A stretch of 64,000 bases of DNA, taken from the NCBI RefSeq assembly GCF_902170565.1, contig NZ_CABHXX010000082.1, positions 17,691 through 81,690 of the forward strand. The letters are read 5' to 3'. The position numbers and the translations under genes are program-made. The stretch comes from Yersinia thracica (GTDB taxonomy: Bacteria > Pseudomonadota > Gammaproteobacteria > Enterobacterales > Enterobacteriaceae). Each line of letters opens with the position of its first letter. Position 1 is the first letter of the stretch. Of the stretch, positions 43,066-52,960 are shown one piece after another. The notes beneath the pieces were generated by a model. The model made no database searches, was not told the DNA's origin, and worked only from the letters and a program-made list of their open reading frames with translations.

Positions 43066-43266
43066 TTAAATCAATTTAATCCCGGAAATCTGCTGAGCTT
43101 GTCGCAGTATGCCTTTGGATAACTCCTTGCGGGGATGGGGCAGTGTAATAATTTTACGGACTCCTGGTTTGCACAAAGTCATATGGCTTCCGCTATTGGT
43201 TTTTTTCTCACCTCTGATTTGCCAACCCGCATCCTGTAAGCGTTTTATTAATTCGCCACTCTCCAT
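43066..43266 (-). CDS. hicA: HicA mRNA interferase toxin
   Basis: A 66-residue dsRBD-like toxin that cleaves mRNA when free of HicB. The sequence ESGELIKRLQDAGWQIRGEKKTNSGSHMTLCKPG has the family layout; the catalytic His is His28 in GSHMTL, and the basic segment TLPHPRKELSKGILRQA is typical. The ATG at 43266 has AGGAG six bases upstream. A frame open to 43311 would run into the operator repeats and is not used. All key residues are present, so the toxin is probably active. Confidence 0.9.
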   Translation of the reverse strand: MESGELIKRLQDAGWQIRGEKKTNSGSHMTLCKPGVRKIITLPHPRKELSKGILRQAQQISGIKLI

Positions 43267-43290
43267 GTGATCTCCTGGTGAGCTGCTAGT

Positions 43291-43347
43291 AGGTATCATA
43301 CCCACTAGCAAGATTGAGTCAATTATTTATGGGTATCATACCCACTA
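43291..43347 (-). promoter_or_regulatory. Putative hicAB operator: two copies of a 16-bp site
   Basis: GGTATCATACCCACTA occurs at 43292-43307 and 43332-43347, exactly 40 bp apart. Each contains a near-perfect palindrome (GGGTAT-C-ATACCC in the right copy, 43331-43343). They lie directly upstream of hicA, where HicB autoregulation is expected; 40 bp places both on the same face of the helix. Confidence 0.7.
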
Positions 43348-43368
43348 AAAGTTATACGCGAAAAGCAT

Positions 43369-43396
43369 GAAAAAGGGCGACCATAATGATCGCCAA
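43369..43396 (-). terminator. Terminator after iap (minus strand)
   Basis: GGCGA (43376-43380) and TCGCC (43390-43394) with an almost palindromic CATAATG centre form a hairpin; read on the minus strand it is followed by CTTTTTC. It ends iap transcription before hicAB. Confidence 0.65.
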
Positions 43397-43453
43397 AGCT
43401 TTGAATACATTGATTTTTTTACTCGTTTTGCGCGATGTTTCGCACGGTGAAAA

Positions 43454-44506
43454 TTATTTTTTAGCGCCAGCTAACGCTTGTATCAGCGGCAATAATATCT
43501 GCACCGTATCACCTGTGCGTTTAGTGATACGGCCGGGCAAGAACTTGTCCAGATAGTTTAAGTTATCCAGTGGGCTTTGATGGCGGGTAGTTCCTTGTGG
43601 AAAATGCTTGCTGATAGCCCGTTGCTGGCAACCATCTTGATTTCCTAAGCGATAGTTACTGGCCTCAACGGATAACACCGCTATTCCGGCGGCATCAAAG
43701 GCATTTTTCTCTGCCTTGCAGGGGGAGATTACCGGGCCTTTTACGGTGGCGGCGGTAATACCATAGCGGCGGGCCAGTGTCAGCGCTTGATCCTTTGCAG
43801 TAATGGCGGCGGGCTGATTACTGGCATTAAAATAGAGGCGATCGCCGGTGATCAAATTATCCAAATTGATCACCAGTAATGTGTTAGCTTTTTCAGCCGT
43901 GCTCATCCGTTGCAGATAATTTTCCGTGCCTTGCGCCCCTATCTCTTCGGCACTCAGTGCGACAAAACGTAAATCATAGCGCAGCGGCGTTTTTTTGAGG
44001 CGCTCCGCCAGCTCCAGCATCACCCCCACACCCGCCGCATTATCATCAACACCTTGCAGTGTTAAACCCCCCAGATTTTTATCTAAATCTTCGTCGCTTT
44101 GTGGGGTGTAAGTATCAAAGTGCGCCATGATGATTATCTGCTTTTGATCATCCGCTTTGTTGGCTGCATTCTCTTTATCTGTTGATATATTGCGGGCAGC
44201 AATCACTGAAGTGGCACTGATATTTCGCCAGTTTTGTTTACCATTTTTACTGGTATAGAGATAACGGGTATTAAACCCCCGCAAATTACTCTGATAGCCC
44301 ATCTGCTGAAAACGATGATTAATATATTCAGCGGCCAGCAATTCCGCTGGGCTGCCCGCCATACGGCCAGGAAAGTAGGTGCTGATGTGGCGAGCTTGTT
44401 GTTCAGCTATTTGACCGATGGCTGGCAATGTCGCTGCCTGAAGTGACAGGACGGCAGTTAAACTCAGTGTAAAGAGTGCCCACTTTAGGCAACGGCGGGA
44501 AAACAT
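43454..44506 (-). CDS. iap: Aminopeptidase Iap (alkaline phosphatase isozyme conversion), M28 family
   Basis: A periplasmic zinc aminopeptidase; in E. coli it removes the N-terminal arginine of alkaline phosphatase. A signal peptide ends near LSLQAAT (residues 1-25). The M28 metal ligands are visible: His in AHFDTY, Asp in VDDNAAGVG, Glu pair in LSAEEIGAQG and Asp in INLDNL. It has 350 residues, similar to E. coli. In E. coli it lies next to a CRISPR array and cysD; here hicAB is downstream and cysG is divergent. Confidence 0.92.
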   Translation of the reverse strand: MFSRRCLKWALFTLSLTAVLSLQAATLPAIGQIAEQQARHISTYFPGRMAGSPAELLAAEYINHRFQQMGYQSNLRGFNTRYLYTSKNGKQNWRNISATSVIAARNISTDKENAANKADDQKQIIIMAHFDTYTPQSDEDLDKNLGGLTLQGVDDNAAGVGVMLELAERLKKTPLRYDLRFVALSAEEIGAQGTENYLQRMSTAEKANTLLVINLDNLITGDRLYFNASNQPAAITAKDQALTLARRYGITAATVKGPVISPCKAEKNAFDAAGIAVLSVEASNYRLGNQDGCQQRAISKHFPQGTTRHQSPLDNLNYLDKFLPGRITKRTGDTVQILLPLIQALAGAKK

Positions 44507-44791
44507 ACTGAAATATCCTTGTTAAAGTCAGAGCCACACCTACTGGCATGGACAACGCGGTATAGTATGAAACTCTCTGGGGAAATAGACAATTTGTATA
44601 CTTCCTAAAGTGCGGATATTTATGTCACCAGATAAGAAAGTTCGTCACAGTGATGATCGGCTAGCATAGCTGGGAACCCTGTCATCACGCCTATATATCA
44701 TTATGGAACTTGTAATTACTTTTCGTCATTTCATAAGGCCATAACCCCCCCCTATAGTCACCCTACGCTTATTATGTAATTGAAGGATGCT

Positions 44792-46210
44792 GTGGACTAT
44801 CTACCTCTTTTTGCCGACTTGAAACGCCGCTCGGTATTGGTTGTTGGCGGCGGTGAAGTTGCTGCGCGAAAAATTGACTTACTCCACCGCGCGGGCGCAC
44901 AGGTGCGGGTAGTGGCACAGACTCTCTCATCTGAACTTGAACAACAATATCAGGATGGCCGCATTAACTGGCTGGCATTAGATTTCTTGCCCGAGCAGTT
45001 GGATGAGGTATTTCTGGTGATTGCGGCCACCAATGATACTGCGCTGAATGCAGCGGTTTTCGCGGCGGCAGATAAGCGGCACCTGCTGGCGAATGTGGTG
45101 GATGACCAACCGCGCTGCTCGTTTATCTTCCCGTCGATTGTCGATCGCTCTCCGCTGGTGGTGGCGATTTCCTCTGCCGGTCAGGCACCGGTATTGGCGC
45201 GTATCTTGCGCGAGAAATTGGAAGCCTTGTTGCCCAGCAGTTTAGGTGAGATGGCGGCAATCGCTGGGCGCTGGCGTGGCCGGGTTAAGCAGCAAATTGC
45301 TTCAATGGGTGAGCGCCGCCGTTTTTGGGAAAATGCTTTCAGTGGCCGCTTTGCCAGTTTTGTCAGTCGTGGCCAATTAGCCGAGGCTGAAGAGGAACTG
45401 CAGTTGTCATTGGAGGGGCAGAGTAGCCCTCAGGGTGAAGTCGCCTTGGTGGGCGCAGGCCCCGGTGACCCCGGTTTATTGACCTTACGCGGTCTGCAAG
45501 TGATTCAACAGGCTGATGTGGTGCTGTATGACCATCTCGTCAGCCCGGAAGTGCTGGATTTAGTGCGCCGTGATGCTGAACGGATTTGTGTTGGCAAACG
45601 CGCGGGGGCGCATTCGGTCACTCAGGAAGAAACCAATCAATTACTGGTCACATTGGCACAGCGCGGGAAGCGGGTGGTTCGGCTAAAAGGTGGCGATCCT
45701 TTTATCTTTGGTCGTGGCGGTGAAGAGCTACAAGCTGTGGCGCGCGCGGGCATCCCCTTTCAAGTGGTGCCAGGGGTGACAGCGGCGAGCGGAGCAACAG
45801 CTTATGCTGGAATTCCTCTGACTCACCGTGACCATGCACAAAGTGTGACATTTATTACCGGGCATTGCCGCGCTGATGGCGATGATTTGGATTGGCAGGC
45901 GCTGGCCCGTGGTCGTCAGACTTTGGCCATCTACATGGGCACAGTGAAAGCGGCTGAAATCAGCCGGCAATTAATCACCCATGGCCGGGCCAGCACGACG
46001 CCAGTAGCAGTGATTGGCCGCGGCACCCGTGCTGATCAACAAGTTTTGACCGGCACACTGGCAGAGCTTGAATTACTCGCGCATCAGGCCCCGACACCAG
46101 CCCTGCTGGTTATCGGGGAAGTGGTGAATTTACATCACCAAATTGCCTGGTTTGGGCAACAACCGCAGACTGAACAGGCCATCAGCCCGTCAGTCGTGAA
46201 TTTGGCATAA
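44792..46210 (+). CDS. cysG: Siroheme synthase CysG (fused methylase and dehydrogenase/ferrochelatase)
   Basis: CysG makes siroheme, the prosthetic group of CysI, from uroporphyrinogen III. The N-terminal bifunctional dehydrogenase/ferrochelatase (about 1-205) has the NAD motif [12 protein letters not shown]. The C-terminal SAM methyltransferase (about 215-460) has [31 protein letters not shown] and [10 protein letters not shown] chose GTG 44792 ([10 protein letters not shown]), which matches the family start and has AAGGA five bases before; the TTG at 44780 is less likely. It is the first gene of a cysG-cysD-cysN-cysC cluster; in E. coli K-12 cysG is elsewhere. No gene is seen in the 285-bp iap-cysG gap. 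Confidence 0.96.
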   Translation: MDYLPLFADLKRRSVLVVGGGEVAARKIDLLHRAGAQVRVVAQTLSSELEQQYQDGRINWLALDFLPEQLDEVFLVIAATNDTALNAAVFAAADKRHLLANVVDDQPRCSFIFPSIVDRSPLVVAISSAGQAPVLARILREKLEALLPSSLGEMAAIAGRWRGRVKQQIASMGERRRFWENAFSGRFASFVSRGQLAEAEEELQLSLEGQSSPQGEVALVGAGPGDPGLLTLRGLQVIQQADVVLYDHLVSPEVLDLVRRDAERICVGKRAGAHSVTQEETNQLLVTLAQRGKRVVRLKGGDPFIFGRGGEELQAVARAGIPFQVVPGVTAASGATAYAGIPLTHRDHAQSVTFITGHCRADGDDLDWQALARGRQTLAIYMGTVKAAEISRQLITHGRASTTPVAVIGRGTRADQQVLTGTLAELELLAHQAPTPALLVIGEVVNLHHQIAWFGQQPQTEQAISPSVVNLA

Positions 46211-46220
46211 AGGATCTGTT

Positions 46221-47129
46221 ATGGACGAAAAACGACTCACTCATTTGCGGCAATTGGAGGCGGAGAGTATCCATATCATCCGTGAAGTGGCCGCCGAATT
46301 CGGCAACCCGGTGATGCTCTATTCCATCGGCAAAGACTCTTCTGTGATGCTGCATTTGGCGCGTAAGGCATTTTTTCCCGGTCATTTACCTTTCCCGTTA
46401 TTGCATGTGGATACCGGCTGGAAATTCCGTGAAATGTACGAATTCCGTGACCACACCGCCAAAGCATTTGGCTGCGAATTACTGGTGCATCGTAACCCGG
46501 AAGGGGTGGCAATGGGCATTAACCCCTTTGTCCATGGCAGCGCCAAACACACTGATATCATGAAAACCGAGGGTCTGAAGCAAGCGCTGAACAAATACGG
46601 TTTTGATGCCGCTTTCGGTGGTGCGCGGCGCGATGAAGAGAAATCCCGCGCCAAAGAGCGTATTTATTCGTTCCGTGACCGTTTTCATCGTTGGGACCCA
46701 AAAAACCAGCGCCCAGAGCTGTGGCACAACTATAACGGTCAGATTAACAAAGGCGAAAGTATCCGCGTTTTCCCTCTGTCCAACTGGACTGAGCTGGATA
46801 TTTGGCAATATATCTTCCTGGAAAAAATCGACATTGTGCCGCTGTATCTGGCGAAGCCCCGCCCTGTGGTGGAGCGCGACGGGATGTTGCTGATGGTGGA
46901 TGACGACCGCATTGACCTACAGCCGGGCGAAGTGATTACTCAGAAAATGGTGCGTTTCCGTACTTTGGGCTGTTGGCCACTGACCGGCGCGGTAGAGTCC
47001 GAGGCGGAAACCTTGCCCGCCATCATCGAAGAGATGCTTATCTCGACCACCAGTGAACGTCAGGGTCGCATGATCGACCGCGATCAATCCGGCTCCATGG
47101 AGCTTAAAAAGCGGCAGGGATATTTCTAA
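46221..47129 (+). CDS. cysD: Sulfate adenylyltransferase subunit 2
   Basis: CysD is the catalytic subunit of ATP sulfurylase and forms adenosine 5'-phosphosulfate from sulfate and ATP, driven by GTP hydrolysis on CysN. The PP-loop is in [14 protein letters not shown] (about residue 35); [16 protein letters not shown] and the C-terminal [13 protein letters not shown] are family blocks. The 302-residue length is standard. It lies ten bases after cysG and eleven before cysN, so the cluster is one operon. Confidence 0.97.
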   Translation: MDEKRLTHLRQLEAESIHIIREVAAEFGNPVMLYSIGKDSSVMLHLARKAFFPGHLPFPLLHVDTGWKFREMYEFRDHTAKAFGCELLVHRNPEGVAMGINPFVHGSAKHTDIMKTEGLKQALNKYGFDAAFGGARRDEEKSRAKERIYSFRDRFHRWDPKNQRPELWHNYNGQINKGESIRVFPLSNWTELDIWQYIFLEKIDIVPLYLAKPRPVVERDGMLLMVDDDRIDLQPGEVITQKMVRFRTLGCWPLTGAVESEAETLPAIIEEMLISTTSERQGRMIDRDQSGSMELKKRQGYF

Positions 47130-47139
47130 GGAGCGCCCG

Positions 47140-48639
47140 ATGAGCACTAAATTTCAAGGTCAATCAGCGGCAGAAAAACAGCCGATTTTAGACAGTCACT
47201 CGATGATTTTAAATAATACTTCTATCGCCCAGCAAATCGCTAACGAAGGCGGGGTAGAAGCTTATCTGCATGCCCAGCAGCACAAAACCATGTTGCGTTT
47301 TCTGACGTGCGGCAGTGTGGATGATGGTAAAAGTACGCTAATTGGCCGTTTACTGCATGATACCCGCCAGATCTACGAAGATCAGCTCACTACGCTGCAC
47401 ACTGACAGTAAGCGTATTGGTACACAGGGTGAAAAGCTGGATTTGGCTTTGTTGGTGGATGGTTTGCAGGCCGAACGTGAGCAGGGCATTACCATTGATG
47501 TAGCTTATCGTTACTTCTCCACTGAGAAACGCAAATTTATCATTGCTGATACCCCAGGGCATGAGCAATACACGCGCAATATGGCGACTGGCGCTTCGAC
47601 CTGTGATTTGGCAATTTTGTTAATCGATGCCCGTAAAGGGGTATTGGACCAAACTCGCCGCCACAGCTTTATCGCCACGTTATTGGGTATCCGCCATTTA
47701 GTGGTGGCGGTGAATAAGATGGATTTGGTCAATTATCAGGAAAGTGTCTTCGAGCAGTTTAAAGAAGATTATCTGAGTTTTGCTCAGCAGTTACCCACTG
47801 ATTTAGATATTAAATTTGTCCCGCTATCGGCGCTGGATGGAGACAATGTGGCCTCGCCAAGTGAGAAAATGAATTGGTATTCCGGCCCGACGCTGCTTGA
47901 AGTGCTGGAAAGTGTTGATGTGGTGAATGCCAGCCGCCAGCAGCCGCTGCGCTTCCCGGTGCAATATGTGAACCGGCCAAATCTGGATTTCCGGGGTTAT
48001 GCCGGCACCTTATCTGCCGGTATCGTGCGGGTCGGGCAAAAAATAAAAGTGCTGCCCTCTGGCGTGGAATCCACCATTGCACGCATTGTCACTTTTGATG
48101 GCGATTTGACCCAGGCAACGCCCGGTGAAGCCATTACGCTGGTGCTGACGGATGAAGTCGATATCAGCCGTGGTGATTTATTGGTTGATGCCAGTGAAAC
48201 CCTAAAAGCGGCGCAAAATGCGCTGGTGGATGTGGTGTGGATGGCGGAGCAACCTCTGGTGGTCGGGCAAAGTTATGACATCAAGATTGCCGGGAAAAAG
48301 ACCCGTGCGCGGGTTGAAAATATTCAATATCAAGTCGAAATCAATTCATTGACTCAGCGGGTGGTTGAAAGCTTGCCGCTGAATGGCATTGGTTTGGTTG
48401 AATTGGCGTTCGATGAGCCGCTGGTGCTGGACAACTATCAGCGCAATCGCGATACCGGCGGCCTGATCTTTATTGACCGGCTGAGTAATGTCACGGTTGG
48501 CGCAGGGCTGATCCGTGAAACACTGGAATCGGTTTATCAGGAAAACAAAGAATTCAGTGAGTTTGAATTGGAATTGAATGCGCTGGTTCGTCGCCACTTC
48601 CCACATTGGGGTGCGCGTGACCTGTTAGGGGGGAAATAA
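47140..48639 (+). CDS. cysN: Sulfate adenylyltransferase subunit 1 (GTPase)
   Basis: CysN is an EF-Tu-like GTPase that energises sulfate activation by CysD. G1 is [10 protein letters not shown]3 is DTPGHEQY and G4 is NKMD; beta-barrel domains follow. The protein has 499 residues, about 24 more than E. coli at the N-terminus ([16 protein letters not shown]), and the start is supported by AAGGAG. The C-terminus [17 protein letters not shown] is conserved. Confidence 0.97.
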   Translation: MSTKFQGQSAAEKQPILDSHSMILNNTSIAQQIANEGGVEAYLHAQQHKTMLRFLTCGSVDDGKSTLIGRLLHDTRQIYEDQLTTLHTDSKRIGTQGEKLDLALLVDGLQAEREQGITIDVAYRYFSTEKRKFIIADTPGHEQYTRNMATGASTCDLAILLIDARKGVLDQTRRHSFIATLLGIRHLVVAVNKMDLVNYQESVFEQFKEDYLSFAQQLPTDLDIKFVPLSALDGDNVASPSEKMNWYSGPTLLEVLESVDVVNASRQQPLRFPVQYVNRPNLDFRGYAGTLSAGIVRVGQKIKVLPSGVESTIARIVTFDGDLTQATPGEAITLVLTDEVDISRGDLLVDASETLKAAQNALVDVVWMAEQPLVVGQSYDIKIAGKKTRARVENIQYQVEINSLTQRVVESLPLNGIGLVELAFDEPLVLDNYQRNRDTGGLIFIDRLSNVTVGAGLIRETLESVYQENKEFSEFELELNALVRRHFPHWGARDLLGGK

Positions 48640-48640
48640 C

Positions 48641-49261
48641 GTGCATGCTGATCAGGTGACGCCAGCCGACGAAAATATCGTCTGGCACCCCCATGCCGTG
48701 ACCCGAGAAGATCGTGAACAACAGCACGGGCATCAAGGTGTGGTGCTGTGGTTTACCGGCTTATCGGGTTCCGGAAAATCTACCCTGGCGGGTGCGCTGG
48801 AGCAAGCGCTGTTTGCCCGCGGTGTTAGCACTTACTTACTTGATGGCGATAATGTACGCCACGGTTTATGTCGTGATTTGGGCTTTTCTGATAGCGACCG
48901 GCGCGAGAATATCCGCCGGGTCGGGGAAGTGGCTAAATTAATGGTGGATGCCGGCTTGGTGGTGTTAACGGCCTTTATTTCCCCTCATCGGGCTGAGCGC
49001 CAAATGGTGCGAGATATGCTGGCATCAGGTCAGTTTATTGAGGTGTTTGTGGATACGCCATTGGCGATTTGCGAAGCCCGCGACCCGAAAGGATTGTATA
49101 AAAAAGCCCGTGCCGGAGAGCTGAAAAATTTCACCGGTATCGATTCTGTTTATGAATCCCCAGAGCATCCTGATACTCATTTGCAAGGTGAACAATTAGT
49201 AACAAATTTGATTGAACAATTGTTAGACGTGCTGCGTGGTAGAGCTATTATCAAATCCTAA
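48641..49261 (+). CDS. cysC: Adenylylsulfate (APS) kinase
   Basis: CysC phosphorylates APS to PAPS, the substrate of CysH. Walker A is GLSGSGKST (about residue 42), followed by [18 protein letters not shown], the APS-binding block [14 protein letters not shown] and the lid [14 protein letters not shown]. The start is GTG 48641, one base after the cysN stop, with GGGG upstream. It is 206 residues, near the E. coli length of 201. It completes the sulfate-activation operon. Confidence 0.96.
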   Translation: MHADQVTPADENIVWHPHAVTREDREQQHGHQGVVLWFTGLSGSGKSTLAGALEQALFARGVSTYLLDGDNVRHGLCRDLGFSDSDRRENIRRVGEVAKLMVDAGLVVLTAFISPHRAERQMVRDMLASGQFIEVFVDTPLAICEARDPKGLYKKARAGELKNFTGIDSVYESPEHPDTHLQGEQLVTNLIEQLLDVLRGRAIIKS

Positions 49262-49323
49262 TATCATTGCTGGCAAAACGTCCTTAGAGCGTGCTGGTAT
49301 TAAACTGTGCCCACAGGATTTGT

Positions 49324-49641
49324 ATGCAGAATATCACCCAGATTATTATCGACGAACAGCAGGAACGGGAGGAACCGTCATACTCTTTTCTTGGTGGGAT
49401 TACTGGCTTTGTTTTCTATTGGCTGGCGTTCGCGATTCCGTTCTTTGTCTACGGCCCCAATACCGTCTTTTTCTTGCTCTACACCTGGCCGTTTTTTTTG
49501 GCTTTGATGCCCGTTTCAGTGCTGATCGGCATTACGCTGAGTATGCTATCGCGCGGTAATGTGCTTATCACTGTAGGCGGGTCTGGGATTGCAGTGGTGT
49601 GCTTATTCTGGATGTTATTTACATTCCTCACCGGTTGGTGA
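49324..49641 (+). CDS. ygbE: DUF3561 inner-membrane protein YgbE
   Basis: A 105-residue membrane protein of unknown function, found beside cysC in enterobacteria. Three or so membrane segments are visible: FLGGITGFVFYWLAFAIPFF, FFLLYTWPFFLALMPVSVLI and ITVGGSGIAVVCLFWMLF. The YGPNTVFFLLYTWPFFLALMPV block is nearly the same as in E. coli YgbE. The ATG at 49324 has AGGA upstream; an in-frame start at 49291 lacks support. It may be translated from the cys transcript (62-bp gap). Confidence 0.85.
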   Translation: MQNITQIIIDEQQEREEPSYSFLGGITGFVFYWLAFAIPFFVYGPNTVFFLLYTWPFFLALMPVSVLIGITLSMLSRGNVLITVGGSGIAVVCLFWMLFTFLTGW

Positions 49642-49687
49642 GGGCTGAATCAGCGGGCTGTTTGGTTTGATCCAATGACAACCCGCT

Positions 49688-49733
49688 TCAATTTGTTACA
49701 AGTCAATTTGTTACAAGTTCAATTAGCTACAAG
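49688..49733. repeat. Three 15-16-bp tandem repeats after ygbE
   Basis: TCAATTTGTTACAAG occurs twice in a row (49688-49702 and 49703-49717), followed by a third diverged copy TTCAATTAGCTACAAG (49718-49733). They fill the convergent gap between ygbE and the ABC ATPase gene. Confidence 0.7.
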
Positions 49734-49743
49734 CTCAATCTGC

Positions 49744-50478
49744 TTATCCTTGCGCCGATAGCACCTTGCTAAGAAATGCTTGGGTGCGCGGGTTGGTAGG
49801 GGCAGTAAATATATCTTTCGGCTGACCTTCTTCCTGAATAACCCCTTGATCAATAAACAATACCCGATCGGCGACATCACGGGCAAAGCCCATTTCATGG
49901 GTCACTACCACCATGGTCATCCCCTCCAGAGCCAATGCTTTCATCACCGCCAGCACTTCGCCCACCAGTTCCGGGTCAAGCGCTGAGGTTGGCTCGTCAA
50001 ACAGCATGATTTTCGGCTCCATCGCCAAAGCTCGGGCAATCGCTACCCGCTGCTGTTGCCCACCCGAAAGACTACTGGGATAAGCGTCAATTTTGTCCAG
50101 CAAACCGACTTTGCGCAGCAATAATTCAGCCCGTTCAATAGCTTGTGCTCGGGACAGCTTTTTGACATCCATGGGCGCCATAATCAGGTTTTCCAGCACC
50201 GTCATATGCGGGAACAGATTAAAGCGCTGGAACACCATGCCGACACTTTCGCGCATGCGGTTGAGATCGGTTTTGGGGTTATGGATCTCAAAACCATTCA
50301 CGGTGATTTCACCGCCGGACAAGGTTTCCAGCGCATTAATACAGCGCAAGAAGGTACTTTTCCCGGAGCCAGATGGGCCAATGATGCAGACGACTTCTTT
50401 TGGCTGAATTTCGCATGAAATCCCCCGCAACACATGGGTTTCGCCAAACTGTTTTTGCAGGTTATGTACGTGAATCAC
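49744..50478 (-). CDS. Polar amino-acid ABC transporter, ATP-binding protein
   Basis: The ATPase of a GlnQ/HisP-type amino-acid importer. Walker A is GPSGSGKST (about residue 34), signature [15 protein letters not shown], Walker [15 protein letters not shown], and H-loop VVTHEMGFA. The 244-residue length is typical of GlnQ. Its start overlaps the end of the permease gene by 17 bases, so the three genes form one minus-strand operon (binding protein, permease, ATPase). Substrate not determined; glutamine-like polar amino acids are most likely. Confidence 0.92.
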   Translation of the reverse strand: MIHVHNLQKQFGETHVLRGISCEIQPKEVVCIIGPSGSGKSTFLRCINALETLSGGEITVNGFEIHNPKTDLNRMRESVGMVFQRFNLFPHMTVLENLIMAPMDVKKLSRAQAIERAELLLRKVGLLDKIDAYPSSLSGGQQQRVAIARALAMEPKIMLFDEPTSALDPELVGEVLAVMKALALEGMTMVVVTHEMGFARDVADRVLFIDQGVIQEEGQPKDIFTAPTNPRTQAFLSKVLSAQG

Positions 50479-51229
50479 TTTTACCGAACCTCGTTTCCAT
50501 ATGCCGGACTAACAGCGAAAGTATGAATGTAATAACCCAATAAACCACCGAAATGACCAGGTAGGGTTCCCAATAAGTGGCATAGGCCCCGGAAACCGTG
50601 CGCGCGGCATAGGCTAAGTCTGCCAGCCCGATGGCGGATGCCAACGACGAATCTTTTACAATAGCAATGGCGTTGTTGCCCAATGGTGGCAGCATACGGC
50701 GGAAAGCCTGCGGTAGGATAACCTTGCGCATGGTTTTACCGTAGCTCATCCCCAGTGAGCGGGAAGCTTCCATTTGGCCGCGATCAATAGATTGAATACC
50801 CGCGCGGAAAATCTCAGAGACATAAGCCCCGGCGTTCAATGTGATAGCCACGATACAAGATAAAAACGCGCCGTAATCAGAACGTAGCATTCTGGCAAAA
50901 TCAGAGGACATAATGCCGTTGGTGACCAGAATGCCATCCCGCGGGTTGATAAACAGCGGCACCAAAGCAAAGTGCACCACCATTATCTGCACAAACAGCG
51001 GTGTCCCGCGAATGGCGCTGATATAGATACGCACTGGCCATTGAACAAAGTAATACAGTATTGGCTTCCAGATACCATGAGGTGCTTGCGCCAACCGCCC
51101 CAGACCGAGTGTTAATCCCCAGGTCGTCCCCAAAATCACACAAATAATGGTGCACTTTATTGTCATCCAGGCGCCGTCCATAAACAGTGGGGCGTATTCC
51201 TGAATGATTTCCCAACGAAATCCCGACAT
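50462..51229 (-). CDS. Polar amino-acid ABC transporter, permease
   Basis: A HisM/GlnP-type inner-membrane permease of about 255 residues with five or so membrane segments. The EAA loop that docks the ATPase reads [29 protein letters not shown]; the family feature RGTPLFVQI is also present. The start may be ATG 51229 ([13 protein letters not shown]) or the TTG at 51235, which is better spaced from the AAAGG upstream. A loop insertion around [21 protein letters not shown] lengthens it relative to GlnP. Confidence 0.9.
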   Translation of the reverse strand: MSGFRWEIIQEYAPLFMDGAWMTIKCTIICVILGTTWGLTLGLGRLAQAPHGIWKPILYYFVQWPVRIYISAIRGTPLFVQIMVVHFALVPLFINPRDGILVTNGIMSSDFARMLRSDYGAFLSCIVAITLNAGAYVSEIFRAGIQSIDRGQMEASRSLGMSYGKTMRKVILPQAFRRMLPPLGNNAIAIVKDSSLASAIGLADLAYAARTVSGAYATYWEPYLVISVVYWVITFILSLLVRHMETRFGKSDSRT

Positions 51230-51333
51230 AAGCAATCCAAATACCTTTCTTCATTGGCGCAGCAGCATGGTGGCTGCTGTAACGCCAATGACTTTGGGTC
51301 TAAAAAGTGTATTAAAAAATGTATTAAAAAAAG

Positions 51334-52107
51334 TTATTTTGTAGGCAGAGTAGGGACCTGAGCATCAAACCATTTTTCATAAATTTTGGCGTAAGTGTCG
51401 TCAGCCACGATTTTTTGTAGGCCGCTGTTGATTTTACTGCGTAATTCTTCATTACCTTTCGCAACCGCGATGCCGAAGTATTGGCGCTCAAATTTATCAT
51501 CAGCCACCAGTTCAAACGCTTTTTCTGGGTGGGTTTTCAGGTAGAACTTGGCAACACCCACATCACCGACTGCGGCGGCGATACCATCCTCATATAACTC
51601 TTGCAGCATCAGTGGCGTATTATCAAAGCGCTTGATTGCGGTACTATTTTTGCCCAGAACATCTGAAACTACGATATCGCCAGTGCTGGAATTCACGACG
51701 CCAACATTCAGGTTTTTCAATGCGGCAATAGAATCAACTTTAGAGCCTTTAGGGACCACAATGGTTTGTTCGGCTGGGAAATAAGGGTCAGAGAAATCAA
51801 CCATTTGCTTACGTTTATCAGTAATCGTGATACCGGAAATAATGATGTCGCGATCACCAGAACCTAAAGTGGCAAAAATACCTTCCCACGGGGTATTCAC
51901 CAATTTGACCTGAAAACCTTCAGCTTTACCGATAGCTTTAATGATATCGATATCAAAACCTTCCAGTTGTTTTTGGCTGTTTTCATACTCGAATGGGCGA
52001 TAGGTACCCCCGGAGCCGACCACATAAGTGGGTTCGGCAGCAATAGCCGTACCCGCAGACAACAGGGCTGCCAAGCAAGTCCCAACCAACATTAAACGTT
52101 TAAACAT
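51334..52107 (-). CDS. Polar amino-acid ABC transporter, periplasmic-binding protein
   Basis: A family 3 solute-binding protein (GlnH type). A signal peptide ends at AIAAEP (residues 1-22 or so). The mature protein has YRPFEYENSQKQLEGFDIDI, GDRDIIISGITITDKRKQMVDFSDPYF and the closing IYEKWF, all typical. The start MFKRLMLVG at 52107 is chosen because the signal peptide begins there and GGGAGA lies upstream; 23 further in-frame residues are not part of the family. The gap of about 100 bases to the permease gene contains no clear terminator. Confidence 0.92.
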   Translation of the reverse strand: MFKRLMLVGTCLAALLSAGTAIAAEPTYVVGSGGTYRPFEYENSQKQLEGFDIDIIKAIGKAEGFQVKLVNTPWEGIFATLGSGDRDIIISGITITDKRKQMVDFSDPYFPAEQTIVVPKGSKVDSIAALKNLNVGVVNSSTGDIVVSDVLGKNSTAIKRFDNTPLMLQELYEDGIAAAVGDVGVAKFYLKTHPEKAFELVADDKFERQYFGIAVAKGNEELRSKINSGLQKIVADDTYAKIYEKWFDAQVPTLPTK

Positions 52108-52484
52108 GTGAATCTCCCGGTGAAAAGATAAAGATGAATGAAAGTATGATTTTTTATTTATGCAGTTTGAGTGCATAAAAATAAACTTTTATAACTGTAA
52201 ACTCAACTATAATGGGGCTTATTTATTTATGGCGATATTAAATATGCATATTTAATTTACTGGCTGGCATAAGCTAATGGAAAAAACAATTTTTCCAGTG
52301 TTTATCTCTGGGTGATGTTGTTGCGTTATTAATCGACAATGGCGGGGTGAAAGAATGCTGAAAATTAGCATTTAATGACATTTTGTCGAGTTACGTGGTA
52401 TTTTTGCCGGAAATCGTCCTTAATCTGCGTCTTGTGGCCTATTTCCGTCACAGAGTGGAGTCCGACGAAAAGTTGTGGGATGAT

Positions 52485-52611
52485 TATACCCGTCATACTT
52501 CAAGTTGCATGTGTGTTGGCTGTCTTCGTTCACCCCAGTCACTTACTTGTGTAAGCTCCTGAGGACTCGCTCAGTTGCTGCCTTCCTGCAACTCGAATTA
52601 TTTATGGTATA
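52485..52611. repeat. ERIC element, full length (127 bp)
   Basis: From TATACCCGTCATACTTCAAG to the closing TTATGGTATA the sequence follows the ERIC consensus closely, with CACCCCAGTCACTTACTTG and the opposing arm in the middle. The 127-bp length is exact. It lies 22 bases before ftsB. The rest of the 526-bp gap (52108-52484) is A/T-rich; no gene was seen in it. Confidence 0.93.
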
Positions 52612-52633
52612 GGCAGTTTTTCAGGGGGCGGGA

Positions 52634-52957
52634 ATGGGAAAACTTACGCTACTATTGCTGGTTTTACTTGGTTGGCTACAGTATTCATTGTGGTTGGGCA
52701 AGAATGGTGTTCATGATTTTGTTCGGGTTAAGGATGACGTGGCGCTCCAAGAGGTCAATAACAGCAAACTTAAAGCCCGAAACGATCAGCTATTTGCTGA
52801 AATCGATGATTTAAACGGTGGTCAAGAGGCTATCGAAGAGCGCGCACGTAACGAACTGGGTATGATTAAACCCGGCGAAAGTTTCTATCGTCTGGTTCCT
52901 GACCAATCCAGACGTAATGCGGGTATCCCTTCGACACAAAATAACGCACAACAATAA
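52634..52957 (+). CDS. ftsB: Cell division protein FtsB
   Basis: A small bitopic divisome protein that bridges FtsL and FtsQ. The membrane segment is [17 protein letters not shown] (about residues 5-22), followed by a coiled coil (about 30-70, with [21 protein letters not shown]) and the conserved [15 protein letters not shown]. Length 107. GGGGGCGGG precedes the ATG. It heads a run of genes ftsB-ispD-ispF-truD-surE-pcm with gaps or overlaps of only a few bases, as in E. coli. Confidence 0.95.
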   Translation: MGKLTLLLLVLLGWLQYSLWLGKNGVHDFVRVKDDVALQEVNNSKLKARNDQLFAEIDDLNGGQEAIEERARNELGMIKPGESFYRLVPDQSRRNAGIPSTQNNAQQ

Positions 52958-52960
52958 ATA

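Noticed and set aside
42586..44791. CRISPR array next to iap
   Set aside because: This is the E. coli CRISPR position, so it was checked closely. Only the two 16-bp operator-like copies upstream of hicA were found; there are no regular repeats with spacers and no cas genes.
52575..52814. Alternative frame overlapping the ftsB start
   Set aside because: It runs through the ERIC element and the ftsB frame out of phase; ftsB itself is clear.
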